Source: Pseudomonas lactucae
GTDB lineage: Bacteria; Pseudomonadota; Gammaproteobacteria; Pseudomonadales; Pseudomonadaceae
Direction: 5' to 3'
Length of the DNA: 45,545 nucleotides
NCBI RefSeq assembly: GCF_016937615.1
Contig: NZ_JAFHKI010000003.1
Span: 1 to 45,545 of the forward strand
Shown piece by piece: positions 37,110-45,545 of this stretch (the stretch's first letter is position 1; every line of letters begins with the position of its first letter). A program made the position numbers and the translations under genes. Under the pieces are notes generated by a model. That model made no database searches, was not told the origin of the DNA, and saw nothing but the letters and a program-made list of their open reading frames with translations.

Positions 37110-38275
37110 ATGAACAGCCAAGTAAACGCCAACGTTGTCCACGAATCCGAAGCCCAGCGCCAGCACGCCCGAGTCAAAATCCCGGCCAAGCTGCGCTTCT
37201 TCAACAGCGACCGCACGCCGACCGAAGCACGCGTGATCGACCTGTCCGCCGGCGGCCTGGCGTTCACCGCCACCCAGCCGCTCACCGTCGGCCAGGTGCA
37301 CAAGGGCCGCCTGCAGTTCGTGATCGACAACCTCGGCCTGGCCATGGACGTGGAGCTGCAGATCCGCTCCTACGACCGCCAGAGCGGCCGTACCGGTTGC
37401 CAGTTTCAAAACCTGGAACCCCAGGATATTTCCACCCTGCGCCACCTGATCACCTCGCACTTGTCCGGTGACATCGTGACCATGGGCGACGTGCTGGCGA
37501 CCCTGCAACGCGACAACTTCACCAAGGCACGCAAGGTCAAGGACGGCGGCAGTGGCATGAGCTTTTTCGGCCGCCTGCGCGCCGTGACGTTCAGCCTGGC
37601 TATCTTCCTGGTCGGCCTGGCCGCGTTCGGGTTCGTGTTCAAATCCATCTACGGCATGTACTTCGTCAGCCACGCCCAGGCGGCCTCGTCAGCGTACCCG
37701 GCATGAACGTAACCATGCCGCGCGACGGCACCGTGCAAAGCCTGCTCAAAGGTGACGCCGTAGCCGCCAAAGGCGCGCCGCTGGCAACCTTCAGCACCAG
37801 CATGCTCGACGTGCTCAAGGGCCATCTGGACGAAGACCAACTGCAACCGGCCAAGGTTGAAGAGCTGTTCGGCAAGCAAATGACCGGCACCCTGACCTCG
37901 CCGTGCGATTGCGTGGTTGCCCAGCAACTGGTCGCCGACGGCCAGTACGCCAGCAAGGGCGACGTGATCTTCCAACTGGTGCCACGCGGCAGCCAGGCCA
38001 ACGTGGAAGCACGCTTCACCTATCGCCAGTTCGGTGACGTACGCCCAGGCACGCCAGTGACCTTCCAGGTCGCCGACGAAGAACAAGTGCGCACCGGCAC
38101 CATCGTCAGCAGCACCAGCCTGAACAGCGCCGACCTGTCCTCCGATATCCGCGTGCAAATCAAGCCTGACGCACCACTGGACAGCACCTACGCCGGTCGC
38201 CCGGTGGAAGTCACCAGCGACCGTGGCCCATCGCTGAACTGGCTGATCGACAAAGCCATGGCTCACGGTCTGTAA
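37110..38275 (+). pseudogene. alg44: Alginate co-polymerase Alg44 (PilZ, c-di-GMP receptor), frameshifted
   Basis: Alg44 binds c-di-GMP in the cytosol through its PilZ domain and activates Alg8. The PilZ residues are intact and at the P. aeruginosa numbers: Arg17 and Arg21 (QRQHARVKI) and Asp44/Ser46 (VIDLSAGGL). A membrane helix follows (AVTFSLAIFLVGLAAFGFVF). At SHAQA the frame breaks: one G is missing near 37682 (GGCGGCC for GGCGGGCC). Restored, the protein reads SHAQAGLVSVPGMNVTMPRD and continues through the periplasmic membrane-fusion-like domain to 38275, ~388 residues, as in P. aeruginosa (389). As read, the periplasmic half is lost and alginate polymerisation would probably fail. It may be an assembly error. 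Confidence 0.93.
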
Positions 38276-38289
38276 GCGAGGACATGCCT

Positions 38290-39825
38290 GTGAACCCTAT
38301 TCCAACAACACAATCCCTGTGGGAGCGGGCTTGCTGTGGCGAGGGAGCTTGCTCCCGCTCGACAGCGCAGCTGGAGCCGGCTCTTGGAGGCGCTCCGCAC
38401 CCCAGCGGGAGCAAGCTGCCTCGCCACAAAGGCAGTGCCCACTTTGGTTCGGTAGCGTTGATCGCCCTAGCAATCAGCCTCGCCGGTTGCGCCGGCCTGC
38501 CCGACCAACGCCTGGCCAACGAAGCATTGAAGCGCGGCGACACCGTCACCGCCCAACAGAATTACCAGCAACTGGCAGAGCTGGGTTACAGCGAAGCCCA
38601 GGTGGGCCTGGCCGATATCCAGGTCGGCACCCGCGACCCGGCACAGATCAAACAGGCCGAGGCCACTTATCGCGCAGCGGCAGAGACCTCGCCGCGTGCC
38701 CAGGCGCGCCTGGGTCGTCTGCTGGTGGCCAAGCCCGGCAGCACCGAAGCCGAACACCATGAAGCCGAAGGCCTGCTGAAAAAAGCCTTTGCCAATGGCG
38801 AAGGCAACACCCTGATCCCGCTGGCGATGCTGTACCTGCAATACCCGCACAGCTTCCCCAACGTGAACGCCCAGCAGCAGATCAGTAAATGGCAAGCCGC
38901 CGGTTACCCGGAGGCAGGCCTGGCCCAGGTGCTGCTGTATCGCACCCAGGACACCTACGACCAGCACTTGGATGATGTGGAGCGCATCTGCAAGGCCGCG
39001 CTGCACACCACCGACATCTGCTATGTCGAACTGGCCACGGTCTACCAGAAAAAACAGCAGCCGGAGAAACAGGCCGAACTGCTCAAGCAGATGGAAGCCG
39101 GCTACAGCGTGGGTACCGTCACCGCCCAGCGGGTCGACAGCGTCGCCCGCGTGCTCGGCGATGCGACCCTGGGCACCCCGGACGAAAAAACCGCCCAGGC
39201 CCTGCTGGAAAAAATCGCGCCTGGCTACCCGGCGTCCTGGGTCAGCCTGGCGCAACTGCTCTACGATTTCCCGGAACTGGGCGACGTCGACCAGATGATG
39301 AAGTACCTCGACAACGGCCGCGCCGCCGACCAGCCACGCGCCGAACTGCTGCTGGGCAAGCTCTATTACGAAGGCAAGTGGGTGCCGGCAGACGCCAAGG
39401 CTGCGCAAGCGCACTTCGAAAAAGCCGTGGGCCGTGAAGTGGCCGCCGATTACTACCTCGGCCAGATCTACCGCCGTGGCTACCTGGGCAAGGTCTACCC
39501 GCAAAAAGCCCTGGACCACCTGCTGACCGCTGCGCGTAACGGCCAGAACAGCGCCGACTTCGCTATCGCGCAACTGTTTTCCCAAGGCAAGGGCACCAAG
39601 CCCGACCCCATCAACGCCTATGTCTTCAGCCAGTTGGCCAAGGCCCAGGACACCCCGGAAGCCAATGACCTGGCGGCCCAGCTCGAAGCGCCCCTGACGC
39701 CGGAACAACGCGCCCAGGGCCAACGCCTGGTGCAACAGGAACTGGCTGCGCGCGGCACCCTGGCCCAGAGCACGTTGCAACTGCACGCCCTGGATGAAGA
39801 AGACGACGGCGAGGAATCCCTATGA
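38290..39825 (+). CDS. algK: Alginate export lipoprotein AlgK, with REP-encoded N-terminal insert
   Basis: AlgK is a TPR/Sel1-repeat outer-membrane lipoprotein that guides AlgE assembly and stabilises the export complex. From the lipobox Cys67 ([19 protein letters not shown]) onward it is a normal AlgK. The first 66 residues are abnormal: residues ~9-48 ([20 protein letters not shown] and so on) are the translation of an in-frame REP pair, placed before the signal-peptide core. The total of 511 residues exceeds P. aeruginosa AlgK (475) by about that amount. GTG 38290 is chosen because GAGGA lies seven bases upstream; ATG 38284 is too close to it. Whether the extended leader is tolerated or a shorter start is used cannot be told. 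The stop overlaps algE (ATGA). Confidence 0.93.
   Translation: MNPIPTTQSLWERACCGEGACSRSTAQLEPALGGAPHPSGSKLPRHKGSAHFGSVALIALAISLAGCAGLPDQRLANEALKRGDTVTAQQNYQQLAELGYSEAQVGLADIQVGTRDPAQIKQAEATYRAAAETSPRAQARLGRLLVAKPGSTEAEHHEAEGLLKKAFANGEGNTLIPLAMLYLQYPHSFPNVNAQQQISKWQAAGYPEAGLAQVLLYRTQDTYDQHLDDVERICKAALHTTDICYVELATVYQKKQQPEKQAELLKQMEAGYSVGTVTAQRVDSVARVLGDATLGTPDEKTAQALLEKIAPGYPASWVSLAQLLYDFPELGDVDQMMKYLDNGRAADQPRAELLLGKLYYEGKWVPADAKAAQAHFEKAVGREVAADYYLGQIYRRGYLGKVYPQKALDHLLTAARNGQNSADFAIAQLFSQGKGTKPDPINAYVFSQLAKAQDTPEANDLAAQLEAPLTPEQRAQGQRLVQQELAARGTLAQSTLQLHALDEEDDGEESL
38319..38427. repeat. REP cluster inside the 5' end of algK
   Basis: A first REP (TGTGGGAGCGGGCTTGCT) is followed by an inverted pair at 38336-38359 (GTGGCGAGGGAGCTTGCTCC) and 38404-38427 (GGGAGCAAGCTGCCTCGCCA on the other side). 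The arms match at nearly all positions after reverse complement. REPs are normally intergenic; this one is in the algK reading frame. Confidence 0.85.
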
Positions 39826-41309
39826 AGCTCAATCCATTCGTCAAGGCCGGTATCGGCCTGACCTTCGCCCTGCTTTGGTCGTGCCCGACCCTGGCGGCGC
39901 TGACCGAAGCCAAGAACTTCGGCCTGGAAGTCAAAATCACCGGCCAGTCCGAAGACGACCGTGACCTCGGCACGCAGAAAGGCGGCGACGTCAACGGCGT
40001 CGGTATCGACCTGCGCCCCTGGATCTACGGCGAAAGCGGCAACTGGAGCGCCTACGCCATGGGCCAGGCCGTTGCTTCCAGCGACATCATCGAGACCGAC
40101 ACCCTGCAACAGTCGGCCGATGACGAAAACCAGCAGACCAGCAACAGCGACCGCAAGACCAAGAAAAACTACCTGGCCATGCGCGAGTTCTGGGTCGGCT
40201 ACAGCGGCTTCACGCCCTACCCCGGCGAGATCCTCAAGCTCGGCCGCCAGCGCCTGCGCAATGACGACGGCCAATGGCGCGACACCAACATCGAAGCGCT
40301 GAACTGGACCTTCGACACCACCTTGCTCAAGGCCAATGTCGGCGTCGCCGAGCGTTTCAGCGAATACCGTACCGACCTCAAGGAACTGTCGCCCAAGGAC
40401 AAGGACCGCCAGCACCTCTACGCCGACGCGTCCTACCAGTGGACGCCGGGGCAGTGGATCGGCCTGCGCGGTCACCACACCCATGACAACGGCAAGCTCG
40501 ACTATCCGCAACCGGGCGTGCCCACCGACTCGCTGGACAAGCGCGAGAACGGCGACCTGACCTGGCTCGGCATCGAAGCCAACAGCGACGCTTATAGCTG
40601 GCGCAACACTAACACCGTCAACTACTGGGCCAGCATCACCGGCATGCGTGGCGACCGCGACAGCGTCAACGCGTTGAACGCCGACGGCACTCGCCCCACC
40701 AACGCCAAGCGCAGCGATGACGTGAGCGGTTGGGCCACCGACCTGGGCATCCGCCTGCGTCTCGACCCGCAGTGGCAAGTGGGTGCGGCCTATGCCCGCG
40801 CCAGCGCCGAGTACGAGCAGAACGGCCTGCAAAGCAACCGTTCGAACTGGACCGGCACCCAGTCTCGCGTGCACCGCTTCGGCGAAGCGTTCCGTGGCGA
40901 GATGAACAACATGCAGTCCATGAGCCTGTTCGGTTCCTGGCAACTGCGCGAGGACTACGACGCAAGCCTGGTGTACCACAAGTTCTGGCGCGTCGACGGC
41001 AACAAGCCGGTGGGCAGCAACGGCATCGATGCGGTGCAGAACAACACCGATGACGTAACCGGCGCGATCCTGTCCAGCACTTCCCTGCCGCTTGAAGACG
41101 GCAAGAAAGACCTGGGTCAGGAGATGGACCTGGTGGTCACCAAGTACTTCAAGACCGGCCTGTTGCCTGCCGCGTTGAGCCAGTCGGTCGAAGAGCCGTC
41201 GGCGCTGGTGCGCTTTCGTGCCGGGGTGTTCAAGCCGGGCGACGCCTACGGCAGCCAGGTCGACTCGTACATGCACCGCGCCTTTGTCGACGTGATCTGG
41301 AAATTCTGA
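39822..41309 (+). CDS. algE: Outer-membrane alginate porin AlgE
   Basis: This 495-residue beta-barrel is the pore through which alginate leaves the cell. It has a signal peptide ending in TLAA, alternating amphipathic strands with many Arg/Lys residues expected to line an anion-selective channel ([40 protein letters not shown]), and the C-terminal [10 protein letters not shown] with terminal Phe for BAM recognition. The length matches P. aeruginosa AlgE (490). The ATG overlaps the algK stop; AGGAAT lies just upstream. Confidence 0.96.
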   Translation: MKLNPFVKAGIGLTFALLWSCPTLAALTEAKNFGLEVKITGQSEDDRDLGTQKGGDVNGVGIDLRPWIYGESGNWSAYAMGQAVASSDIIETDTLQQSADDENQQTSNSDRKTKKNYLAMREFWVGYSGFTPYPGEILKLGRQRLRNDDGQWRDTNIEALNWTFDTTLLKANVGVAERFSEYRTDLKELSPKDKDRQHLYADASYQWTPGQWIGLRGHHTHDNGKLDYPQPGVPTDSLDKRENGDLTWLGIEANSDAYSWRNTNTVNYWASITGMRGDRDSVNALNADGTRPTNAKRSDDVSGWATDLGIRLRLDPQWQVGAAYARASAEYEQNGLQSNRSNWTGTQSRVHRFGEAFRGEMNNMQSMSLFGSWQLREDYDASLVYHKFWRVDGNKPVGSNGIDAVQNNTDDVTGAILSSTSLPLEDGKKDLGQEMDLVVTKYFKTGLLPAALSQSVEEPSALVRFRAGVFKPGDAYGSQVDSYMHRAFVDVIWKF

Positions 41310-41323
41310 TGGGAGCCTGTGCA

Positions 41324-42877
41324 ATGAATGCTCAAAGCCTACTCGTCGCGGCAATGCTGATGGCCAGCACCACAGCGTTTGCCGATACGGCGGCCAAGGC
41401 GCCGACCATCGCCAAGGAACTCCAGCAGGCCAAGACCTACACCATTTCCAGCCCGCCGACCGCGCCGCTGGAAATGGTCAAGCCGGCCCTGCCCGACCTG
41501 TCGGGTTACACCAGTGCGGCCATTGAGAAAAAGATCGTGCGCGGCAAACCCGGAAAAATCAGCATCCGCCGCATGATGCAGGAAGACGCGCTCAAGGACT
41601 TTATCGGCGGCGATAACAAAATGGCCGAATGGGTAGTGCGCCAGCACGGCATTCCCCAGGCAATCTTCGTCGACGACGGCTACATGAACCTCAAGGACCT
41701 GCTCGGCAAAGTGCCCAAGCAGTACCTGAGCGAAACCTCGCCGGGGGTGTTCCTGGCCAAGTTGCCGATTGTGGTCGGGCGCAAAGGCATCCTGGAGATC
41801 GATAAGAAAACCCAGGAACTGCGCCTGTCCCAGCAAGCCGGTTCGTTCCTGATCAACGACGGCCAGCTGTTCGTGCGCGACACCAAGATCACCGGTTGGG
41901 ACGAGAAGGCCAATGGCCCGGCGCTGTTCAAGTCGCCCAAGGAATTTCGCCCATTCCTGCTGGCCTGGGGCGGCACCGAGACCTACATCGCCAACAGCAA
42001 GATGGCCAGTTTCGGCTACGCCAACAGTAAGTCGTACGGCGTGAGTATTTCGCAGTACACGCCGAACATGGCCAAGGTGCTCAAGCGTGCGGAACCGACC
42101 GGTTGGATCATCGACTCCGAGTTCTCGGACATGTGGTACGGCTTCTACTGCTACGAAACCACCGGCTTTGTGATCAAGGGCAACACCTACAAAGACAACA
42201 TCGTCTACGGCATTGACCCCCACGACCGTTCCCACGGCCTGATCATCGCGGACAACACCGTGTACGGCACCAAGAAGAAGCACGGCATCATTATTTCCCG
42301 GGAAGTGAACGACAGCTTCATCTTCAACAACCGCAGCTACGACAACAAGCTCTCGGGCCTGGTGATCGACCGTAACAGCGTGAACAACCTGATCGCCGAC
42401 AACGAGATCTACCGCAACCACACCGACGGCATCACCCTCTATGAGAGCGGTGACAACCTGCTGTGGGGCAACAAGGTGATCAGCAACCGTCGTCACGGCA
42501 TTCGCGTGCGTAACAGCGTGAACATCAAGCTGTACGAGAACACCGCCATGGCCAACGGCCTGACCGGCGTGTACGGCCACATCAAGGATCTGACCGACAC
42601 CGACCGTGACATCGCCCTCGACCCGTTCGATGCCAAGGTTTCGCTGATCGTGGTCGGCGGTGAGCTGGCGGGTAACGGCAGCGGGCCGCTGTCCATCGAT
42701 TCGCCGTTGAGCATCGAGCTGTACCGCGTGTCGATGCTGGCGCCGACCAAATCCAGCGGCATCAGCTTCTCCGGTGTTCTTGGCGATCGCCAGGAAGAGA
42801 TTCTCGACCTGCTGGTGCGCCAGCAGAAAGCCGTGCTGATCGACCCTGTCGAACGCCAGACCGAAATGCAGGACTGA
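41324..42877 (+). CDS. algG: Mannuronan C5-epimerase AlgG
   Basis: This 517-residue periplasmic enzyme converts mannuronate to guluronate within the polymer and is also needed for export. It has a signal peptide ending in TAFAD, a right-handed beta-helix of repeats (FVIKGNTYKDNIVYGIDP; LIIADNTVYG; NNLIADNEIYRNHTDGITLY) and the catalytic D298-P-H-D301 with RSHGL. ATG 41324 has GGGAG eight bases upstream; the in-frame ATG at 41309 would be poorly placed. Confidence 0.96.
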   Translation: MNAQSLLVAAMLMASTTAFADTAAKAPTIAKELQQAKTYTISSPPTAPLEMVKPALPDLSGYTSAAIEKKIVRGKPGKISIRRMMQEDALKDFIGGDNKMAEWVVRQHGIPQAIFVDDGYMNLKDLLGKVPKQYLSETSPGVFLAKLPIVVGRKGILEIDKKTQELRLSQQAGSFLINDGQLFVRDTKITGWDEKANGPALFKSPKEFRPFLLAWGGTETYIANSKMASFGYANSKSYGVSISQYTPNMAKVLKRAEPTGWIIDSEFSDMWYGFYCYETTGFVIKGNTYKDNIVYGIDPHDRSHGLIIADNTVYGTKKKHGIIISREVNDSFIFNNRSYDNKLSGLVIDRNSVNNLIADNEIYRNHTDGITLYESGDNLLWGNKVISNRRHGIRVRNSVNIKLYENTAMANGLTGVYGHIKDLTDTDRDIALDPFDAKVSLIVVGGELAGNGSGPLSIDSPLSIELYRVSMLAPTKSSGISFSGVLGDRQEEILDLLVRQQKAVLIDPVERQTEMQD

Positions 42878-42888
42878 GGATGACCCTT

Positions 42889-44337
42889 ATGCACCCACAC
42901 ATGATCAAACTGCTGAGCCTCTCGGGTCTGACCCTCGGCCTGCTCGCGGCCAGCCAGGGCGTACGCGCCGATGAGGTGAAAGCCCCGACCTTCACCGCCG
43001 AACCGTGCTGCAGCCTGTGCCCGGCCGCCCATGACGCGAAGAACTACACCACGCGCTACCAGCAGAACTTCACCACCCTGGTGCAAGCCCAGGGCGACTG
43101 GCTGTTCCGGACCCAGGAAGACTTGCGCACCGAATTCGACACCAGCCCCGCCGGCTACAAACGCCTGCAACAGCTGCACGATGCGTTCAAAAGCAAGGGC
43201 GTGGAACTGGTGCTGGTCTACCAGCCGACCCGTGGCCTGGTGAACCGCAACAAGCTCAACCCGGAAGAAAAAGCCTCGTACGACTTCGACAAGGCCCTGG
43301 GCAACTACAAGACCATGCTCGGCCGTTTCGCCAAGATGGGCTACGTGGTGCCGGACCTGTCGCCGTTGACCAATGAGCAACTGCCGGATGAATTGCCGGC
43401 CCACGATTTCTATTTCCGCGGCGACCAGCACTGGACCCCGTACGGCGCCCAGCGCACCGCAAAAATCGTCGCGGCCAAGGTCAAAAAACTGCCTGAATTC
43501 GCCGAGATTCCCAAGCGCGAATTCGAGACCAAGCGCTCCGGGCGCATGGGCAAGACCGGTACCCTGCACAACATGGCCGGGCAACTGTGCGGCACCAGCT
43601 ACGCGATCCAGTACATGGACCAGTTCACCACCGAGCCCAAGGGCGAAGCGGGCGACGGCGACCTGTTCGGCGATTCGGGCAACCCGCAGATCACCCTGGT
43701 GGGCACCAGTCACAGCGGCAAGAACTACAACTTCGCCGGGTTCCTGGAAGAAGAAATCGGCGCCGACATCCTCAACGTTGCTTTCCCCGGCGGTGGCCTG
43801 GAAGGTTCGATGATCCAGTACCTGGGCAGCGAAGAATTCCAGAAAAACCCGCCGAAAATCCTGATCTGGGAATTCTCGCCGCTGTATCGCCTGGACCAGG
43901 AAACCATCTACCGCCAAATGATGGCGCTGCTCGACAACGGCTGCGAAGGCAAGACCGCGCAGATGAGCGCGAGCACCACGCTCAAACCCGGCAAGAACGA
44001 ATTGATGGTCAACAGCTCGAACAAAGACCTGCGTAATGCCAATCACCAGGTCGATATCCGCTTCGCCGATCCGTCGGTGAAAACCTTGCAAGCCACCCTC
44101 TGGTACATGAACGGGCGCCACGAGGACATCAAGATCGAGAAACCCGAAACATCCGATACAGACGGGCGTTTCGCCTTTGAACTGCGCACCGATGAAGACT
44201 GGGCCTCGCAGAACTTGCTGGCCGTGGAAGTGCAGGGCCCTGAAGCGGGCGCTGCCGCGCAGAAAGTCGAAGCGAAAATTTGCACACGCAACGTATTCCC
44301 GGCCGGTGGTCAACAGACCGCCTCAACCGGGCAATGA
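42889..44337 (+). CDS. algX: Alginate O-acetylase AlgX
   Basis: This 482-residue periplasmic protein acetylates mannuronate with AlgJ and AlgF and binds alginate through its C-terminal carbohydrate module. The SGNH-like triad is at D179 and H181 (RGDQHW) and S274 (GTSHSGK), five residues on from D174, H176 and S269 of P. aeruginosa AlgX. A signal peptide ends in VRADE. GAGGA eight bases upstream favours ATG 42889 over 42880. Confidence 0.96.
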   Translation: MHPHMIKLLSLSGLTLGLLAASQGVRADEVKAPTFTAEPCCSLCPAAHDAKNYTTRYQQNFTTLVQAQGDWLFRTQEDLRTEFDTSPAGYKRLQQLHDAFKSKGVELVLVYQPTRGLVNRNKLNPEEKASYDFDKALGNYKTMLGRFAKMGYVVPDLSPLTNEQLPDELPAHDFYFRGDQHWTPYGAQRTAKIVAAKVKKLPEFAEIPKREFETKRSGRMGKTGTLHNMAGQLCGTSYAIQYMDQFTTEPKGEAGDGDLFGDSGNPQITLVGTSHSGKNYNFAGFLEEEIGADILNVAFPGGGLEGSMIQYLGSEEFQKNPPKILIWEFSPLYRLDQETIYRQMMALLDNGCEGKTAQMSASTTLKPGKNELMVNSSNKDLRNANHQVDIRFADPSVKTLQATLWYMNGRHEDIKIEKPETSDTDGRFAFELRTDEDWASQNLLAVEVQGPEAGAAAQKVEAKICTRNVFPAGGQQTASTGQ

Positions 44338-44345
44338 GGTTACCT

Positions 44346-45455
44346 ATGCAGAAGTTATTGATGCCAACACTGCTGGGCCTGGCGATGTTTGCCGGTTCAG
44401 TCAACGCCGCCGCCCCGCTGCGTCCGCCCCAGGGCTATTTCGCACCGATCGAATCGCTCAAGACCGGCGCCTCCAAGGAAAGCTGCGACAGCATGCCGAC
44501 GCCCTATACCGGGCCTCTGCAATTTCGCAGCAAGTACGAAGGCTCCGATAAGGCCCGTTCGACGCTGAATGTGCAGTCGGAAAAAGCCTTTCGCGACAGC
44601 ACCGCCGACATCACCAAGCTGGAAAAAGACACCAGCAAGCGCGTGATGCAGTTCATGCGCGACGGCCGTCCGGAGCAGCTCGAATGCACGCTGAACTGGC
44701 TGGTGTCATGGGCCAAGGCCGATGCGTTGATGTCCAAGGACTTCAACCACACCGGCAAGTCCATGCGCAAATGGGCGCTGGGCAGCATGGCCTCGGCGTA
44801 CGTGCGCCTGAAGTTCTCCGACTCGCACCCGTTGGCCAACCACCAGCAGGAATCGCAACTGATCGAAGCCTGGTTCAACAAACTGGCCGATCAGGTGGTC
44901 AGCGACTGGGACAACCTGCCGCTGGAAAAAACCAACAACCATTCCTACTGGGCCGCCTGGTCGGTGATGGCGACCTCCATCGCCACCAACCGTCGCGACC
45001 TGTTTGACTGGGCCGTCAAGGAATACAAGGTCGGCGTCAACCAGGTCGACGACCAGGGCTTTTTGCCCAACGAATTGAAGCGTCAGCAACGCGCCTTGTC
45101 GTACCACAACTACGCCCTGCCGCCGCTGTCGATGATCGCCAGTTTTGCCCTGGTCAACGGCGTGGACCTGCGCCAGGAAAACAACAGCGCGCTCAAGCGC
45201 CTGGGCGACAAAGTACTGGCTGGGGTCAAGGACCCGGAAATCTTCGAGCAGAAGAACGGCAAGGAACAGGACATGAAAGACCTCAAGGAGGACATGAAAT
45301 ATGCCTGGCTTGAGCCGTTCTGCACCCTCTACACCTGCGCTCCGGATGTGATCGAACGCAAGCACGGGATGCAACCGTTCAAGACCTTCCGCCTGGGGGG
45401 TGACCTGACCAAGGTCTACGACCCGGCGCATGAGAAAGGCAACAAAGGTTCCTGA
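44346..45455 (+). CDS. algL: Alginate lyase AlgL
   Basis: This 369-residue periplasmic poly(mannuronate) lyase clears polymer that stays in the periplasm. It has a signal peptide ending in VNAAA and an alpha/alpha-barrel with the catalytic segment N197-N-H199-SYWAAW and the Arg/Tyr of [19 protein letters not shown] seven bases before ATG 44346 sets the start. It is the last complete gene; algI would be next, after a REP that begins 15 bases downstream. Confidence 0.95.
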   Translation: MQKLLMPTLLGLAMFAGSVNAAAPLRPPQGYFAPIESLKTGASKESCDSMPTPYTGPLQFRSKYEGSDKARSTLNVQSEKAFRDSTADITKLEKDTSKRVMQFMRDGRPEQLECTLNWLVSWAKADALMSKDFNHTGKSMRKWALGSMASAYVRLKFSDSHPLANHQQESQLIEAWFNKLADQVVSDWDNLPLEKTNNHSYWAAWSVMATSIATNRRDLFDWAVKEYKVGVNQVDDQGFLPNELKRQQRALSYHNYALPPLSMIASFALVNGVDLRQENNSALKRLGDKVLAGVKDPEIFEQKNGKEQDMKDLKEDMKYAWLEPFCTLYTCAPDVIERKHGMQPFKTFRLGGDLTKVYDPAHEKGNKGS

Positions 45456-45470
45456 GCGAACTCGGTAAAA

Positions 45471-45545
45471 AATGTGGGAGGGGGCTTGCCCCCGATAGCG
45501 GTGTATCAATTGATACATCCGGTGACTGACTCACCGCCATCGGGG
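45471..45545. repeat. REPIN after algL, cut by the window end
   Basis: AATGTGGGAGGGGGCTTGCC starts a REP; the sequence CGCCATCGGGG at the window end is the start of the inverted partner. It divides algL from the downstream alginate genes and may modulate their expression. Confidence 0.8.

Overview
The window comes from a Pseudomonas of the fluorescens group. The base composition is GC-rich, REP/REPIN repeats of the TGTGGGAGGGGGCTTGC type are scattered between genes, the EstB-type carboxylesterase carries its catalytic residues at the EstB positions, and the right third is the start of a canonical alginate operon. No rRNA, tRNA, CRISPR array, IS element or phage was seen.

Left part (1-6.1 kb): the end of an IclR-family regulator, a lipoprotein-type DacB (PBP4) D,D-carboxypeptidase, a TonB-dependent siderophore receptor with an N-terminal STN domain, then a glutathione S-transferase-like protein, a GIY-YIG protein and a SnoaL-like protein.

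Fimbrial region (6.2-16.8 kb), the most unusual part: a chaperone-usher locus in which every candidate subunit is a DUF1120 (YhcF-like) protein. There are seven copies: one solitary gene, five single-domain genes in the main operon, and one fused to a second N-terminal domain (a possible tip adhesin). All end in DG[SQ]xxLxxxY[LW], with the penultimate Tyr expected of chaperone-usher pilins. Between the solitary gene and the operon lie two phosphorelay genes: an RcsB/RocA-like NarL-type response regulator and a receiver-Hpt protein. No histidine kinase is nearby. A 12-bp motif, CAACTAWTACGA, occurs once in each of the two pilin promoter regions.

Middle part (16.8-33.3 kb): an MFS transporter and GntR regulator operon; an MqsRA toxin-antitoxin pair with a perfect palindrome upstream; a four-gene general L-amino-acid ABC transporter (aapJQMP) behind a candidate sigma-54 promoter; estB; rhlB; moaCDE; a DUF606 membrane protein; a LysR regulator next to a VOC gene remnant; a PIN-PhoH ATPase; a polysaccharide deacetylase-like protein with an altered metal motif; and yaaA.

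Right part (33.3-45.5 kb): a 0.9-kb regulatory region with a good AlgU-type promoter, then algD-alg8-alg44-algK-algE-algG-algX-algL; algI, algJ, algF and algA presumably follow outside. AlgD makes GDP-mannuronate, Alg8/Alg44 polymerise it under c-di-GMP control, AlgK/AlgE export it, AlgG epimerises, AlgX acetylates and AlgL degrades stray polymer. A REP pair lies in frame inside the 5' end of algK.

Caution: six otherwise intact genes (one pilin, the usher, the MFS gene, rhlB, the LysR gene and alg44) are each broken by one missing G or C in a short G/C run. This common signature suggests assembly error rather than gene decay; these genes are reported as frameshifted as read, but may be functional in the organism.
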